The position numbers were made by a program, and so were the translations under genes. This document shows, piece by piece, positions 50,601 to 60,191 of a DNA stretch of 64,000 nt. The stretch is from Petrosia ficiformis. Taxonomy: Eukaryota; Porifera; Demospongiae; Haplosclerida; Petrosiidae. The stretch is from positions 3,750,426 through 3,814,425 of the forward strand of contig OX345651.1 in NCBI GenBank assembly GCA_947044365.1. Direction: 5' to 3'. The notes beneath the pieces were generated by a model that saw only the letters and a program-made list of their open reading frames with translations, made no database searches and was not told the DNA's origin. Positions within the stretch are counted from its first letter, which is position 1. Every line of letters starts with the position of its first letter.

Positions 50601-51736
50601 AATCAAATTATATTTTTTACCATGTTTATGAAATATCTTGAGCTAAATAATTTAGATTAAGCACTTAAAGACTTGCTATCTGGCAGTTTAGTACAGGAAG
50701 CCATTTAAATTTGGTATCCAGGAAGGTCGTTCATCAGGTGTCTTATAGTAATGATGTCCAAACAGTTGATTTTGCACAATTAAATAAATTACCAAAGCTG
50801 TTGGTTTGAAAATTTGTCTTTATTTTATCAGGTCTCTTATTTGAGCCAACAGAAGTTGCTATAGTTGAGAATCCAGAACCAACAGACGATGATAATGAAG
50901 TAAGTGTGTGTGTGTGTGTGGCTAGCATTTGTACATGTAGGTATTACTAGGTAATCATTTATTTCCTTCATGCATGTCTATTATACCATCGGAACTCACT
51001 AACTAAGTAACTAACTCTCTCTTTCTGTCTCTCCCTTTCTCCTTTCCTCTCAGGAATCCCCTCAAAACAAGATGATTCCCATTCTTCCAATACTCCGTGT
51101 TAATGCACATTCTCATCCTGCAATTGGTTCTCATACAGCAACACAAGATGGTGTGTATGAGATACTCTTTGATAACTCGTATTCAAGGTACATAGTCTGT
51201 GTGTGATTGTGCATGCGTGCGTAGCATTCACAATAACTGATAAGATATGTTGAGAAGTTAATTAGGAAGAAACCCTCCTAGCAGTGTTACATCAGCAATG
51301 AAGTCCACAGTCATTCCCTAGTCCCAGTTTGATAGGCACTCATTTTTTAAGGAGGTAGCGTGGCTTAGTGGTTAGAGCTTGAGCCTCCTGATCGAATGGT
51401 CAGTGGTTTGAGTTTGGCTGCAGTTGTGTTGTTTTCTGGAAAGAGAATGTCTGTTTTTCTGTGGACTTCACTGCTAGAGATATGTTTAGACATAATGCTA
51501 AAATGCTACGTATAAAACTATAAATTCAACCAGAAATGAACATATTTTAACCAATTCTGATCACAAGTATAGGGACCTATATAAATACCTATACTAGCAT
51601 AGGTGCAACACTGGTTATAGTCTATACATATTACATAATGATTCTTTCTATTTTACTTAGATTCTTTGCTAAAGAGCTATTTTACAGGATCACAACCAAA
51701 CCGTCAATTCCTAATGAACATTATCTCAACCAATAA
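32681..51736 (+). CDS. Protein with C-terminal GOLD domain and disordered acidic N-terminal region
   Basis: Seven exons: 32681-33027, 40070-40127, 44131-45048, 50082-50184, 50832-50899, 51054-51187, 51661-51736; all phases agree, 567 residues. The first ~440 residues are Ser/Glu-rich with an acidic run ([16 protein letters not shown]), many possible phosphosites and few globular features; a conserved-looking piece is [19 protein letters not shown]. The C-terminus is a GOLD beta-sandwich: [20 protein letters not shown], an acidic DDDNEE loop, [20 protein letters not shown] and AKELFYRIT. This resembles the GOLD domains of ACBD3, TMED8, SEC14L and FYCO1, which bind proteins or membranes in Golgi and vesicle traffic (family knowledge). 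No acyl-CoA-binding, SEC14 or FYVE domain is seen, so orthology is open; TMED8-like is my best guess. Introns 1-3 are very large because of repeats. AATAAA lies at 51,753. Confidence 0.85.
33985..34195 (-). mobile_element. R7 DNA element, partial copy
   Basis: Matches the left ~200 bp of the R7 element in reverse (tgccc attaattgactgagc, gtgggaaagcaatcatagg, ccctacaggccat). The rest of the element is missing. GOLD-gene intron 1. Confidence 0.6.
34200..34800. other. Intron sequence with a short diverged direct repeat
   Basis: gatgtttatctcttgatgac near 34,293 and gatatttatctcttaatgac near 34,413 are about 120 bp apart. Nothing else recognised. Confidence 0.35.
35235..35445. mobile_element. Dispersed element R8, copy 1
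   Basis: Contains attggtccaaagagcttctt and atgattatattgtcactaac, ending near cttgaaccaatttggtccatgc. Copies lie at 37,220-37,440 and, reversed, 53,100-53,310. The ends (agctcat...ccattggtcca and aatttggtccatg) are weakly inverted. Confidence 0.6.
35452..35880 (-). mobile_element. R7 DNA element, full-length copy
   Basis: About 430 bp. One end has atccctatgattgcttt and the other gcaatcatagggat, a terminal inverted repeat of ~16 bp. The second tip has a short hairpin (cctacgggtc here, ggcccgtagggcc in other copies). Aligns end to end with 46,976-47,442. No open frame. Confidence 0.65.
36150..36305. repeat. R3 dispersed repeat copy
   Basis: R3 words atgtcataaggttaatacat and tgactttacaacatgt are present. 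A weaker second copy starts at about 36,360. Confidence 0.55.
36828..37042. repeat. 105-bp tandem duplication, two units
   Basis: The sequence from agtggtctgtgggtatgtgt to ttgttgagagg is repeated once at a distance of 105 bp with two or three differences. Confidence 0.85.
37220..37440. mobile_element. Dispersed element R8, copy 2
   Basis: Near full-length copy from agctcatatggtgcaccatt to atgcttcaaaacttatcaaa. Non-coding. Confidence 0.6.
37445..38390. other. Intron sequence with inner repeats
   Basis: cttgattgtataa and ttgttgaggttaattattg words occur twice about 150 bp apart (37,545-37,660 and 37,690-37,800), and ctcaccttatcttaaaaat near 38,162 recurs near 38,318. No gene seen. Confidence 0.4.
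38392..38550. repeat. 50-bp tandem repeat, three units
   Basis: ccatacttagtagtgtagta recurs at 38401, 38451 and 38501. Contains the palindrome actttgtacaaag. Confidence 0.85.
39270..39520. repeat. (GGAT)n microsatellite
   Basis: About 230 bp of GGAT with GGGT and GGTT variants. Open frames here are artefacts. Confidence 0.9.
39873..40033. mobile_element. R9 MITE-like element, copy 3
   Basis: Starts acagtggaacccctctattt and ends gaggtgtttcactgta, inverted ends. Internal text cacagtttgggacattttt matches the other copies. It ends ~35 bp before a GOLD-gene exon. Confidence 0.65.
40240..40480 (-). mobile_element. tRNA-derived SINE fragments in reverse, duplicated
   Basis: On the minus strand: gtggcttagttggtagagca (A-box-like) and ggttcaactcctgctggg (B-box/T-arm-like). 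A second partial copy of the A-box side lies at 40,390-40,440. The anticodon arm does not fold well, so it is not a working tRNA. Confidence 0.55.
40618..40870. repeat. R3 dispersed repeat copy, near full length
   Basis: From ctgttcacattcactatg to gaggttatggtgaatgtgag; these ends are inverted, supporting a MITE structure for R3. Confidence 0.65.
40888..41058. mobile_element. Foldback element with ~50-bp inverted ends
   Basis: tgcttcatttaagctcacga at the left is mirrored at the right (tcgtgagcttaaatgaagca), continuing through a tatatggtac segment. The middle holds two atcgtaggggt words. Confidence 0.75.
41350..41600. other. Pyrimidine-rich intron stretch
   Basis: Repeated ctacaatggctttgtt and ctctctgct words. 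No exon recognised. Confidence 0.35.
42768..44030. repeat. 27-bp minisatellite, about 45 units
   Basis: Unit: acaggtacagaagggtacag followed by tggacat, with g/a and t/a variants at two fixed sites and some units carrying an extra gacaggtgg step. It ends 100 bp before the large exon of the GOLD gene. The unit length is a multiple of three and stop-free in several frames, so 400-codon open frames appear on both strands; none is in frame with the exon at 44,131, and the array is read as intron. Confidence 0.9.
45049..45190. repeat. (TG)n-rich microsatellite
   Basis: gtgtgtctgtgtgtc-type repeats starting at the donor of the large exon, so the donor itself lies in the GT-rich tract. Confidence 0.8.
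45450..45735 (+). pseudogene. Decayed zinc-finger/transposase-like gene fragment
   Basis: One frame reads [10 protein letters not shown], stop, [26 protein letters not shown], stop, YVVCRK, stop, then [18 protein letters not shown] and [10 protein letters not shown]. This layout (a W-L-x-C start, a CxxC-like part, NFS-x-W-x-x-G, then H...H) is that of the TTF/BED-like zinc fingers found at the N-terminus of hAT-transposase-derived proteins in invertebrates. Three stops break it and no transposase core follows. It lies in intron 3 of the GOLD gene. The family call is from memory of the pattern. Confidence 0.5.
45880..46290. repeat. R2 repeat copy, reversed, with three 93-bp units
   Basis: agtgatagtatgtaaactta and gtcaggtactgtac recur at 93-bp spacing; the left flank gggagctacactttaataag matches the edge of other R2 copies. 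Confidence 0.7.
46785..46980. repeat. ~59-bp minisatellite (family R10), three units
   Basis: tgtgccttattagtttatac with acatgtacatgtgtattaaa, repeated three times. The same unit is amplified at 48,060-48,490. Confidence 0.8.
46976..47442 (+). mobile_element. R7 DNA element, full-length copy
   Basis: Starts ttatggcccgtagggccatc (a terminal hairpin) and ends with gcagtcatagggata and the tctatatacacttgtta tail. It is inserted at a ccttatta site of an R10 unit. Includes a (TA)n run and cggtcaattaatgggcgtgg. No open frame. Confidence 0.7.
47498..48003 (+). mobile_element. R7 DNA element, diverged copy
   Basis: Starts ttatggcccgtagggccatc like the copy just upstream, but the middle differs (agagaaacagtataaatatt and on). 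It ends with aaatatagggatgttttttt and ctctatatacacttgtt. Two copies in the same orientation lie about 55 bp apart. Confidence 0.6.
48060..48490. repeat. ~59-bp minisatellite R10, about seven units
   Basis: Same unit as at 46.8 kb, with length variants in the acatgtacatgta part. Open frames are artefacts. Confidence 0.8.
48889..48962 (+). tRNA. tRNA-like gene, anticodon GGA by position; may be a SINE head
   Basis: A full cloverleaf can be drawn. Acceptor arm tgccttg with ctgaggca (last pair G-U); D arm gctc...gagc; anticodon stem tctgt/acaga with loop ctggagt, giving GGA; T arm gtgggttcgaatcccac. GGA would be serine, but serine tRNAs have a long variable arm and this one has only about five bases. 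It is followed by aactttcattttcatttttc and a (CTTT)n run, as in a SINE; the same tail occurs without the tRNA part at about 48,010. I favour a tRNA-derived SINE over a working tRNA. Confidence 0.55.
48963..49020 (+). mobile_element. SINE tail with (CTTT)n after the tRNA-like head
   Basis: ttacttcaggtgtctttctt then CTTT repeats and acatctctgataacatcatg. Parallel tails: 48,003-48,065 and about 20,270-20,325. Confidence 0.55.
49300..49690. repeat. acatgtacatgta-rich diverged minisatellite
   Basis: Units with acctaatcactgtaatc and acatgtacatgtacacatgt, related to R10 but irregular. Intron 3 of the GOLD gene. Confidence 0.6.
51316..51482 (+). mobile_element. tRNA-derived SINE-like element, copy 2
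   Basis: Matches 5,930-6,095 over its whole length, with gtggcttagtggttagagct (A-box-like) and gtcagtggtttgagtttggc (B-box-like). Located in the last intron of the GOLD gene. Confidence 0.65.
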
Positions 51737-52785
51737 CCAATGAATCTCTCGTAATAAACAATTCTCTTGATAACTGGTTCAAAAATAATTATATTAAAAA
51801 ATTATATACTATATTGCTCAATGTATATGTGTTGTGTGGTTATTAGCTAGATTATTTGTTTGTTGTCATGGTGATTATATTCTTATTTTGTATTCCTGAT
51901 TCTTATTTCTGACATTCCCTCACGATCAGGTCGTTACGAGATGACTCGGTAATGATTTTTAAAATTTGAAATTTGAAATTTTTGATTATTAAATATTGAA
52001 GATTCTTTTTTTGATTTCAAAACCTATTTTCAAAATTAAAATTATACTTTTTAGAAATAATTTCATATGATAAGAGTGGTCATATTCTTATGAGGTAACG
52101 TGGGGCAATCCCTATAGGCAGTACCAAGAATAATTAAGTGCCATCAGGACGGGACCATCGCCTACGTGGCAAAGTAATACAAAGCACTACAATTTTTTTC
52201 AAAATATAATAAAATCTGTGTATGAAATTTGTTATATACATGGAATACGCATAAATTTGAAAAACATTTATGGGCATTAAAACTGTTTATATATAAGAAT
52301 ATCAATGAAAGAAATGTATAATTTGTATATATATCTTGCATCTTATTCTCTGTCCTTGTATAATTTGAAGTCTACCAGTATATACCCCATTTGAAATGTC
52401 AATGTTTTTAGAAAAATTGCTAACACACAGATACACAGATAAAACGATTACCGTGCCCTTCCGCCTACGCTACGCGGCAAGGGTAATTACTGTGATATTG
52501 GGTGGCTGTTATATAATAAAAGACTACCACCTGCTGTAGTCATTGCAGCAATGAATTGGTCTGTAACAGTGCCCGAAAAATCATGAATTTTCAGAATTGC
52601 GGCACCTTAACTTATTGCGTTCCTATATAAAGTTCTCGATACCAGTATAATATAAATTATTAATGTTAAAATTCTACTAACTCAATTTCAATACATCAGG
52701 AAAATAATAAATAAATATAATAGTTTTTACGAAAGAACTCTGTAGCTATGAAATTAAAAATTCAGCACAAGTTTTCTAATGTGTG
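51737..52785. terminator. Convergent 3' spacer between GOLD gene (+) and phosphodiesterase (-)
   Basis: AATAAA at 51,753-51,758 lies 17 bp after the GOLD stop codon and is the likely polyadenylation signal. The rest of the 1.05 kb is AT-rich. gcccttccgcctacgctacg near 52,455 resembles, reversed, ccctgaagtgtaggcggaag near 42,626, so a repeat end may lie there. No gene. Confidence 0.5.
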
Positions 52786-55589
52786 TCAAATATAGATTTC
52801 TTCAACCACCCTGCCTGTCATGAATTCTCCAGGTTTCAATCCCAAAGCGTTAAGTGCAGTAGGGGCAAAATCCTTGTTAGAAGTGTATTGAGTAATTTTG
52901 TAGCCTTGTTTGACACCTGGACCTAAATACAACGCTGGGATATACATACAGGCCTCGTTAAATAAGCCATGACCGAAGCGGTAACCCCCATGATCGGCTG
53001 TGAGCATTAATAAAGTATCCTGAAGTATACCAGCAGTTTCCAGAGCTGTCATTAAAGTACCAATGTAATTGTCAACCTTCTAAATGGAGTAAAAATTGCA
53101 CAATAATCAGAATTTTTGATAAGTTTTGAAGCATGGACCAAATTGGCTCAACAATGGTTAGTGTGTGTGCCTTTGGGAATATATCTTGAGTTAATGCTGT
53201 TAGTGACAATATAATCATAATTAACTGTGCCACTGGCCCAAAGAGAGAACTGTGCTGTGCCAAATAAGAAGCTCTTTGGTCCAATGGTGCACCATATAGG
53301 CTTATCAAAAACACTGAAAATGATTGAATTATATATAATAAACACAATTATTCTTTTCATGGGACTATATACGTATGGGTTCTTCCGGGTGTGTGCTATT
53401 CCAGACTAGTATCAACAGGTCTGGTGAGATAGTGTGTGCCATTGTGGTACCATATTTGATATTTCACGCCTACCAAAAGGATGTGTGGTTTGTCAAAGAA
53501 GTATGGATACAAAGGTAAACGATAGAAAAGGTTAAAATTATTATTGTATAATAACAGGCAAATGAGGTGACTACTATACCCCCTTCCCTTTCTACTTGTT
53601 GGCCCAACGTACCTTGGTAGTTTGATAATACAAAGGACTACCCCATCCATGAGCATGTCCAGCATCATCAATAGAATCAAAATGAATGAACATTAGATTA
53701 GGTTTGCTTTGAGTTATGAATGATGCAAGCTGCAAATTGTTAAACAAGTCAAGAAATTTAAACTAGAATAATAATTATATAAGATGTAGATGTGATTGTA
53801 GATTATAGAGAGCTCTACATGTATAATCCATGATGTGAAGACAAAGCAACTGAGCAACCATCATTCTTTATAGTAACACGACTTGTTCTAACCACTTACA
53901 TATAGCACTCTACATAAGTATAGCGGAGTATAAAAATAAAACACAGAGGAGATATACTTATGTAGGGTTGTTATATGGAAGTGGTAGTTGTTGCCGAGGT
54001 ACCATCCCAATCTTGTTTGTGTTCTTACACTTTTGATATCTCTACATGTTCTTTCATTCTATGAAAATGTTTTTATTAATCCGAACCTACATTTGAGGAC
54101 TGTGTGAATTTTAAGTTATGAACACACTTCGTTCAGTACTTGTTGCATTTCAATGTCAAATCTCAATCCATTGCTTTATTATTGAGTTATAGTATAATCA
54201 TGTATTAACCTTATGACTATACACTATCTTAATTTTGAGGTCATCGTGAATGTGAACTGAAATTAAAATTTAGAACATTCGCATTATGTTTAAAATTCAA
54301 TCAGGTGACTAGTATATGAAAATATGATTGGCTCAATCAATGTCATGTGATATGGACTACAGGTTATATACGTATGTAGGATACAGCTTGGGCAGTGGCA
54401 TTGTCATTCTCATGTCCTCTATATTCCATAGCTACTACATCAGGCTCAACTAGATAATGAATCCAGTCCCAAGATTCAGCAACTGCTATACTTATGGATG
54501 GATTTTGCAGTTTAGCAGCTCTCCACATAGTCTGAGGAATCTAGGAAATAAAATATACTACTAAATGATGGAGGCTAAAATAAGAAAATTATAACTAGCT
54601 TTGGTGGAGTGGGGTATACAGTAAGCTGCTTAATTGCTGTCAAATGAGAAGTGGTATAAATCTTTACTACCTATAGCATGCTAGGCATGTTTGTGTTATC
54701 AAGTAGCATACTTTAACCTACAACTAGTTCCACTGTATTCATAGCTGTATATATGACAATAGTTCAACTCTGCAACCTTAATATTGTCATATGCATAATG
54801 CCATGAAATAAAGGCTTTTTATCAGTACATCAAAGGCCATTAAACTTGAAATGTGTGAATATACCTTATTAGCACCAGATATTGGTGGCATTTCCTCTAC
54901 CACTGTGTTCGGTGGGGCATCATCTGTCGGGACCCAGCTATTGCTTTGAATTCCACTTTCAGATGGACCCATGCCACAAATAGTTGTTGACCAGTTTGGT
55001 GCACTCACAGAAGGCATTTGATCACGTGCATAAGTAATACTGGCTGTAGATCCTTGACTGTAAAATTTCGCAATATTTGGTAAGAAAGTAGTTGCATTAT
55101 CCATGTAATAGGCTCCTGGAATGATAAATAAACTGTTGTTATTGCAAGTTTTAAAGGTGTTAATGATCTATTAAAGCAATCTGATTGGTCAGTTCAAACA
55201 TACAGTAGTACAGTATACATGTTAAGTTATACATGTGTAGCTTAGCATAAATATATGTAAATGTTGAAGGTAAAAAGATTGTTGATGATTCCAAACTAAA
55301 GTTATAAAAACATTTTCTGAGGTCATGGTAAACATGAATGACCTTTACATATCTCTAATGACAGCATTTACAGAGCTCAACAGATGTGTACACTTGGGTT
55401 GTGTATTATAAACACAAAACACTGCATCCATTTCTATTCAGCACCCAACATACCAAATCCATCACATCCTATAACTAAGACATGTTTTGCTGTTCCAAAT
55501 CCTTTAGCTTCACTATCATTGTGAGCAGATGGTGCACTTCTTATCACTGCACTGGCTGTGAGGAAAATCAGTACAGAAAAGATATGCAT
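52786..55589 (-). CDS. Secreted alkaline-phosphatase-superfamily phosphodiesterase / nucleotide pyrophosphatase-like
   Basis: Five minus-strand exons: 55589-55454, 55115-54865, 54540-54385, 53729-53613, 53079-52786; all phases agree, 317 residues. The N-terminus MHIFSVLIFLTASAVIRS is a likely signal peptide, so the enzyme is secreted or lumenal. Two-metal site residues of the superfamily are in place: D43 in VIGCDGFG, the probable nucleophile S83 in MPSVSAPNWSTT (position of the Thr/Ser in ENPP enzymes), D202/D203 and H206 in DSIDDAGHAHGWG, D249-H250 in TADHGG, and H257 in FGHGLF. The family hydrolyses phosphate mono- or diesters such as nucleotides (family knowledge); the substrate here is unknown. 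At 317 residues it is a core domain only, without the somatomedin or nuclease-like domains of large ENPPs. A serine nucleophile is less usual than threonine in ENPPs. Intron 4 contains an R8 element. Confidence 0.88.
53100..53310. mobile_element. Dispersed element R8, copy 3 (reversed)
   Basis: tttgataagttttgaagcat to ataggcttatcaaaaacact, matching 37,220-37,440 on the other strand. Inside a phosphodiesterase intron. Confidence 0.6.
54100..54260. repeat. R3 dispersed repeat copy, reversed
   Basis: Contains ttgagttatagtataatcat and aaccttatgactatacacta, the complement of the R3 core. Confidence 0.6.
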
Positions 55590-55984
55590 GTTGCAATGAA
55601 TATATAGCCCCACCCTTGAATTTCAAATACAAAGACTGATATAGGCGTGGCTCATGATGCCTCATTCCCTATTAAGGTTGTAGTCTTTTCCGTGGGCGGA
55701 TGCTACTCCAATCAGTTTCTAGTCTTGCAAGCTTCTTGCTGCATACAATCTGGTTCCATTCTGTATTTTTTGGAAGCCACACCCACCCGGGGGTAATTTT
55801 CAGGTAATTACAAACCAGAAAAAAGGTTGAATCAATTTTCAGGGAAATACTAGTCAGCAGGTCCTGGTTTCAAATTCTAGATATTTTCTGGACATGTTTC
55901 TCTCTTTAATTTATATACTATAATCTTACATAAACAGCTTTTTATAAACTGACTGTACTCAGTAATAACTCTTTAATTACTTAC
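55590..55984. other. Phosphodiesterase upstream region
   Basis: Includes cgtgggcggatgctactcca and a SINE-like remnant near 55,860-55,910 (aggtcctggtttcaaattct, then tctggacatgtttctctctt). The last ~150 bp also match 57,830-57,970, so this is the edge of the duplicated block that holds the deaminase copy. Confidence 0.4.
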
Positions 55985-56513
55985 TTTCCCTGGACATCAA
56001 TTCTTGCATCAAATGGTCGTACATACACATACATACACCTAACGAGAATATGTACAATTGTATTAATGGTACTAAGTGACTTAGTGTATTTCACTTTCAC
56101 CAACCTGAATTTTATATTGCAGTTCTTAAATGTTATTTCAAATCTGTATGCTTTGTTATCAAGTTTAATTTGGTATACAACTTACACAATTCCTGCCCGA
56201 GCAATTAACTTTGCACACACATTGCATGAAGAGAATGTGATGTAAAGTGTACTCCCCTTTAGACTGATCACTCCCCTATATTTTGTGATGGCATTGTACT
56301 CTGCATGACAAACTGAAAAAATGTATCAGAAACATTGATAAACTTTCAGGTGTTGATATGTACAAAGACTTACAAGAACAAATGCATAAATGATCACCTC
56401 CTCCAAATCTTTTCAAATTTTTTTTCCATTGTATCATGATTAACTCCTGGAGACAGTCCACTACCTCCAATTGCAAGAATCTGTCTTACAATACATTACA
56501 ATACATGCACCTT
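55985..56513 (-). pseudogene. dCMP deaminase pseudogene
   Basis: A decayed minus-strand copy of exons 2-4 of the deaminase at 58,042-59,048. Exon 2 relic (about 56513-56382) keeps AIGGSGLSP but is frameshifted. Exon 3 relic (from about 56313) keeps CHAEYNAITKYRGVISLKGS, but the second zinc motif reads TFSSCNVC where the intact gene has TCSPCYVC, so one of its flanking positions is lost, and AGIV is followed by a stop. Exon 4 relic (about 56035-55985) ends RIDVQGK then stop. No exon 1 was found. Flanking intron text matches too, so a genomic block of at least ~0.7 kb was copied, not an mRNA. The relic's exon 3 end helps place the true donor in the intact gene. Confidence 0.8.
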
Positions 56514-56639
56514 GCTGGAATAGGTTTAGTAATAACATTTATAACTGATACAAAGTATTACAGCAAATAATTACAAAATATTTGGGTAGATGATTTTGAT
56601 GAGTAGATGAAGATAAGCTTTTTGAAATGATGACGCAGA

Positions 56640-57350
56640 AGAAACAGTTACCAGATTGGTCACCAGATCGGCTACCAGATCAGTTACCAGATCGGTCACC
56701 AGATCAGTTACCAGATCAGTCACCAGATTGGTTATCAGGTCAGTTACCAGATCGATTACCAGATCAGTTACCAGATCGGTTACCAGATCAGTTACCAGAT
56801 CGGTCACCAGATCGGTTACCAGTTCCGTGACTAAATCGATTACCAGATCAGTCACCAGATCGGTTACCAGATCAGCTACCAGATCAGTCACCAGATCGGT
56901 TACCAGATCAGTCACCAGATCGGTTACCAGATTGGTCACCAGATCAGTTACCAGATCAGTCACCAGATTGGTTACCAGGTCAGTTACCAGATCAATTACC
57001 AGATCAGTTACCAGATCAGTCACCCGATTGGTCACCAGATCGGTTACCAGATCAGTTACCAGATCAGTCTAAATCGGTTACCAGATCAGTTACCAGATCA
57101 GTTACCAGATCGGTCACCAGATCGGTTACCAGTTCAGTGACTAAATTGATTACCAGATCAGTCACCAGATCGGTTACCAGATCAGTTACCAGATCAGTCA
57201 CCAGATTGGTCACCAGATAGGTGACTAAATCGGTTACCAGATCAGTCACCAGATTGGTTACCAGATCGGTCACCAGATTGGTTACCAGATCGGTCACCAG
57301 ATTGGTTACCAGATCGGTCACCAGATCAGTGACTAAATCAGTGAACGAGC
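56640..57350. repeat. 12-bp minisatellite (taccagatcagt), about 58 units
   Basis: Units of ttaccagatcagt type, with gtc/gtt and cag/cgg variants and a few gtgactaaatcg steps; a longer block around gttccgtgactaaatcgatt is repeated near 57,130. Rich in GATC sites. The 12-bp period gives long open frames with a TRSV/DLVT pattern; these are not taken as genes. It lies between the deaminase pseudogene and the intact gene. Confidence 0.9.
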
Positions 57351-58041
57351 TAAAATTATTATTAATTCATTGGTCTCATAATTTTCATGCAATACAAACC
57401 AGAAAAAAACTAGCTTGAAATCAATTTTCAGAGAATGGATCATCACTGTTGATTGATTTGTATAACACTAATTATAATTATAAATATTACTTCAAATGAA
57501 ACAGTGCACATTATTTGTAATAAATTATAAATTAATATGTACATACCAACAAAATTTTATGCTACTTATGAGTTTACAAAATTAATACTATAATTTTATA
57601 ATGATTTTTATCATTACAACTTAATTAGCGAAAAATAAGATGAACAGCAATATCAGGAGCTCCAGGGTAACTAGCTCTCATTGAAAAAATAATTAATTAT
57701 GCATAACAGAAGCAAGAGTACTATTACATAATTTAGTAGAATGATCAATAACAATGTTGTTGACAAACATCTTGAGCTTATGAATTTTATAATTATAATC
57801 AAATTTGTTAATAATTTATGTGCGAATAATTTTCAGGTGTAGTTACAAACAATAAGCTTGAAATCAAGTTTTGAAATACTAGTCAGATGATAGAACAGCT
57901 GACTGTATAGTATTTAGAAAGTCAAATCTCAGATTTTTTTTCTGGACATGTCTTTCTCTCTTAAATTTCTAAATAATTATATTTAATGCATATCAATATA
58001 GCGTCTATGACTGTACATTACAGTAATTATCTCTTTATTAC
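57351..58041. other. Duplicated spacer downstream of the deaminase gene
   Basis: tacaaaccagaaaaaaacta near 57,395 and ggtgtagttacaaacaataa near 57,838 are both related to text at about 55,805. gatttgatatct-like tails and tctggacatgtctttctctc near 57,940 match 55,890. No gene. Confidence 0.4.
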
Positions 58042-59048
58042 TTACTTTTCCTTGACATTAATTTTCACATCAAAATTCTGGTACATCTGCCTAAGAATTA
58101 AGAACATCGTATTAATGGACACTAAATATATTTCACTTTCACTAACCAAACGTTTATACTGCAGTTCTTAAATGTTGTTTCGAATATGCGTTCTCTATGA
58201 ACATTTAGGTGTAGGTATACAACTTCCACAATTCCTGCCTGAGCAATTAACTTTGCACACACATAGCATGGAGAGCATGTGACGTAAAGTGTACTCCCCT
58301 TTAGACTGATCACTCCCCTATATCTTGTGATGGCATTGTACTCTGCATGACAAACTGAAAAAATATATCAGAAACTGTCATGTGTTGATATATACAAAGA
58401 CATACCATATGGATCACCACCTTCATTCTTTTCAAATGTTTCTTCCATTGCATCACGATTATCTTCTGGAGACAGTCCACTACCTCCAATTGCAAGAATC
58501 TGTCTTGATGGAGCTACAATACACGCACCTTGCTAGAATAGGTTTAGTGATAACAGTTATAACTGATACAAAATGCTACAGTAAATAATTATGCTTTGAA
58601 AATAAATATATCTGTGTAGACGATATTGATGTGTAGCTGAAGATTTAAAGAATTTGTTTTTAAAATGAGGCAGCAGTTAATTAAATTCAAAACATAATTA
58701 TTTTACTGCATCAGTCGTAATAGAGTAGTGATGAAATAACAGAAGATTAGCCTATGATTGTTTAAATATATAATTATATATATATATATGTATATATATA
58801 TAGCTAATAACTACAGTTAATTATTTGATACTATTATAATTATTATAACAGCAAAGACATTATTCTACCTTGCTATCGGGTTGTTTATCGTTCAAAATAA
58901 TAAATTTTTTTTCAAGCAAAGCCAATCCCATGAAGAGCTCATCCCATGATATAATCAAGTACTTCTTCACATATTCAAATTCAACACTAGATGTTATTTT
59001 TTGTTCAAATGTTTCTTTGAAACGTTGTTCTTGTGTTTTGAATTGCAT
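58042..59048 (-). CDS. Deoxycytidylate (dCMP) deaminase
   Basis: Zinc enzyme that turns dCMP into dUMP, feeding thymidylate synthesis in the cytosol (family knowledge). Four minus-strand exons: 59048-58869, 58532-58406, 58354-58147, 58090-58042, all in phase, 187 residues; human DCTD is 178. Visible: LFMGLALLEKKF helix, QGACIVAPSRQILAIGGSGL, the catalytic motif VCHAEYNAI (H105, E107), and the zinc motif TCSPCYVC (C132, C135), then AKLIAQAGIVEVVY. The C-terminus FKNCSINVW plus QMYQNFDVKINV aligns with the end of animal dCMP deaminases. The exon 3 donor is gttagt, non-ideal; reading through it would stop soon after (ending VKVKYI), so an alternative C-terminus is possible. The pseudogene copy supports the splice. 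The start is the first ATG of the exon; the N-terminus is Gln/Lys-rich and longer than usual. Confidence 0.9.
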
Positions 59049-59270
59049 TTTCAATATAATAGTAGTAAATTATTATCAATTTTTAAGGAAATGTTAGTGA
59101 TAATAATTTAATTTTCTTTATCTAGATAATTACAGTTGAAAGCCTATGATTAATTATGCTTGTATTAAATATATATAGTTGTCTATATTTTTCTTAATCT
59201 TTCATTTTCTATATTTTCGATTCGTAAGAATAATAATTAAATTTAGTCTATTACAGTTGAATGCCTATGA
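59049..59270 (-). promoter_or_regulatory. Deaminase upstream region, also copied in the downstream tandem units
   Basis: The ~100 bp before the deaminase ATG (tattgaaaatgcaattcaaa on the minus strand at the start itself) recur at about 60,997-61,135 and 63,560-63,700 with the first ~17 codons of exon 1. Promoter function is inferred from position only. Confidence 0.45.
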
Positions 59271-59330
59271 TTAATTATGCTTGTACTGAATATACTAGTC
59301 TATTTTTCTTAATCTTTTAACTTCTTTCAA
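59140..59330. repeat. ~120-bp AT-rich tandem repeat (cctatgattaattatgcttg), two units
   Basis: Unit includes tctatattttcgattcgtaa and aataataattaaatttagtc. The same unit is amplified at 61,115-61,905 and 63,680-64,000. Confidence 0.8.
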
Positions 59331-60191
59331 TACCAATGACTACCTATAATTATAACGTTAACGGTTCTTTTTATAAAACCTTTTTTCTTTTCCTAATCCA
59401 ATGAATTGATTTAAGTACTATCATTTTCGATTGCATTTCATTGGAAATATTTTCAAATTAACGAACTAATTTCTTTCTCTTTCAAGTAGCTAGCTGTATT
59501 TCTTGAGACTATTTTCAAATCATCATTCTTGAAAATATTTTCCGATTAGCTAGCTATCACTTTTTCTACTCTTTTGTTACAATTGAATACACCATTTTCG
59601 ATATCAATTGTTTTCTAATTATAATTCGACTGGTTGCATTTAAAAAATAAATCATCATCATTGCTACCATGCATGCATCCTTCGGCAAAAGAATGTTTTC
59701 AAAGTCAACAGTATTTTGTTCGGTTTCTGTATGTTATACAGAAGTAAAAAAGAATAGCACTAATATTGTACATAAATTATTTAATAATTATTATTATTCT
59801 ATACATAAAATATTTTATATTTATTAATTAATTGTTTGCATCCTCACCCTGCACACACCTCCCTGGCGAGGATGGGTGCGTGCATGCATGCGTGCATGCA
59901 TGCTCCGCTGCACGTGCATGCAGGAACTTAAGCTCCCTATCATAAGCCAGAGAAGACTGTGCATGTCATCGATCTCAAGACTCAAGACGAAGAAGATTCT
60001 GCATGTACCAGGGAGGGACCCAGGACCAAGATGTGAAGGATGTGGATAGATGGATGAAGATTAAACAACAGGTGATTCTTGTTCTTCTATGTGCATTGTT
60101 GCCATCCGTGCCCATGTAATTCATGCATATCATATTAATAATTCCGTTTGTCTATCATGTTAATTTGCATATTGTTTCTTCTCTCTCCCAG

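Noticed and set aside
56571..57321. Repeats with regular spacing, considered as a CRISPR-like array or a repeat protein
   Set aside because: Units are contiguous 12-mers without unique spacers, in an intron-bearing genome; the open frames follow from the period.
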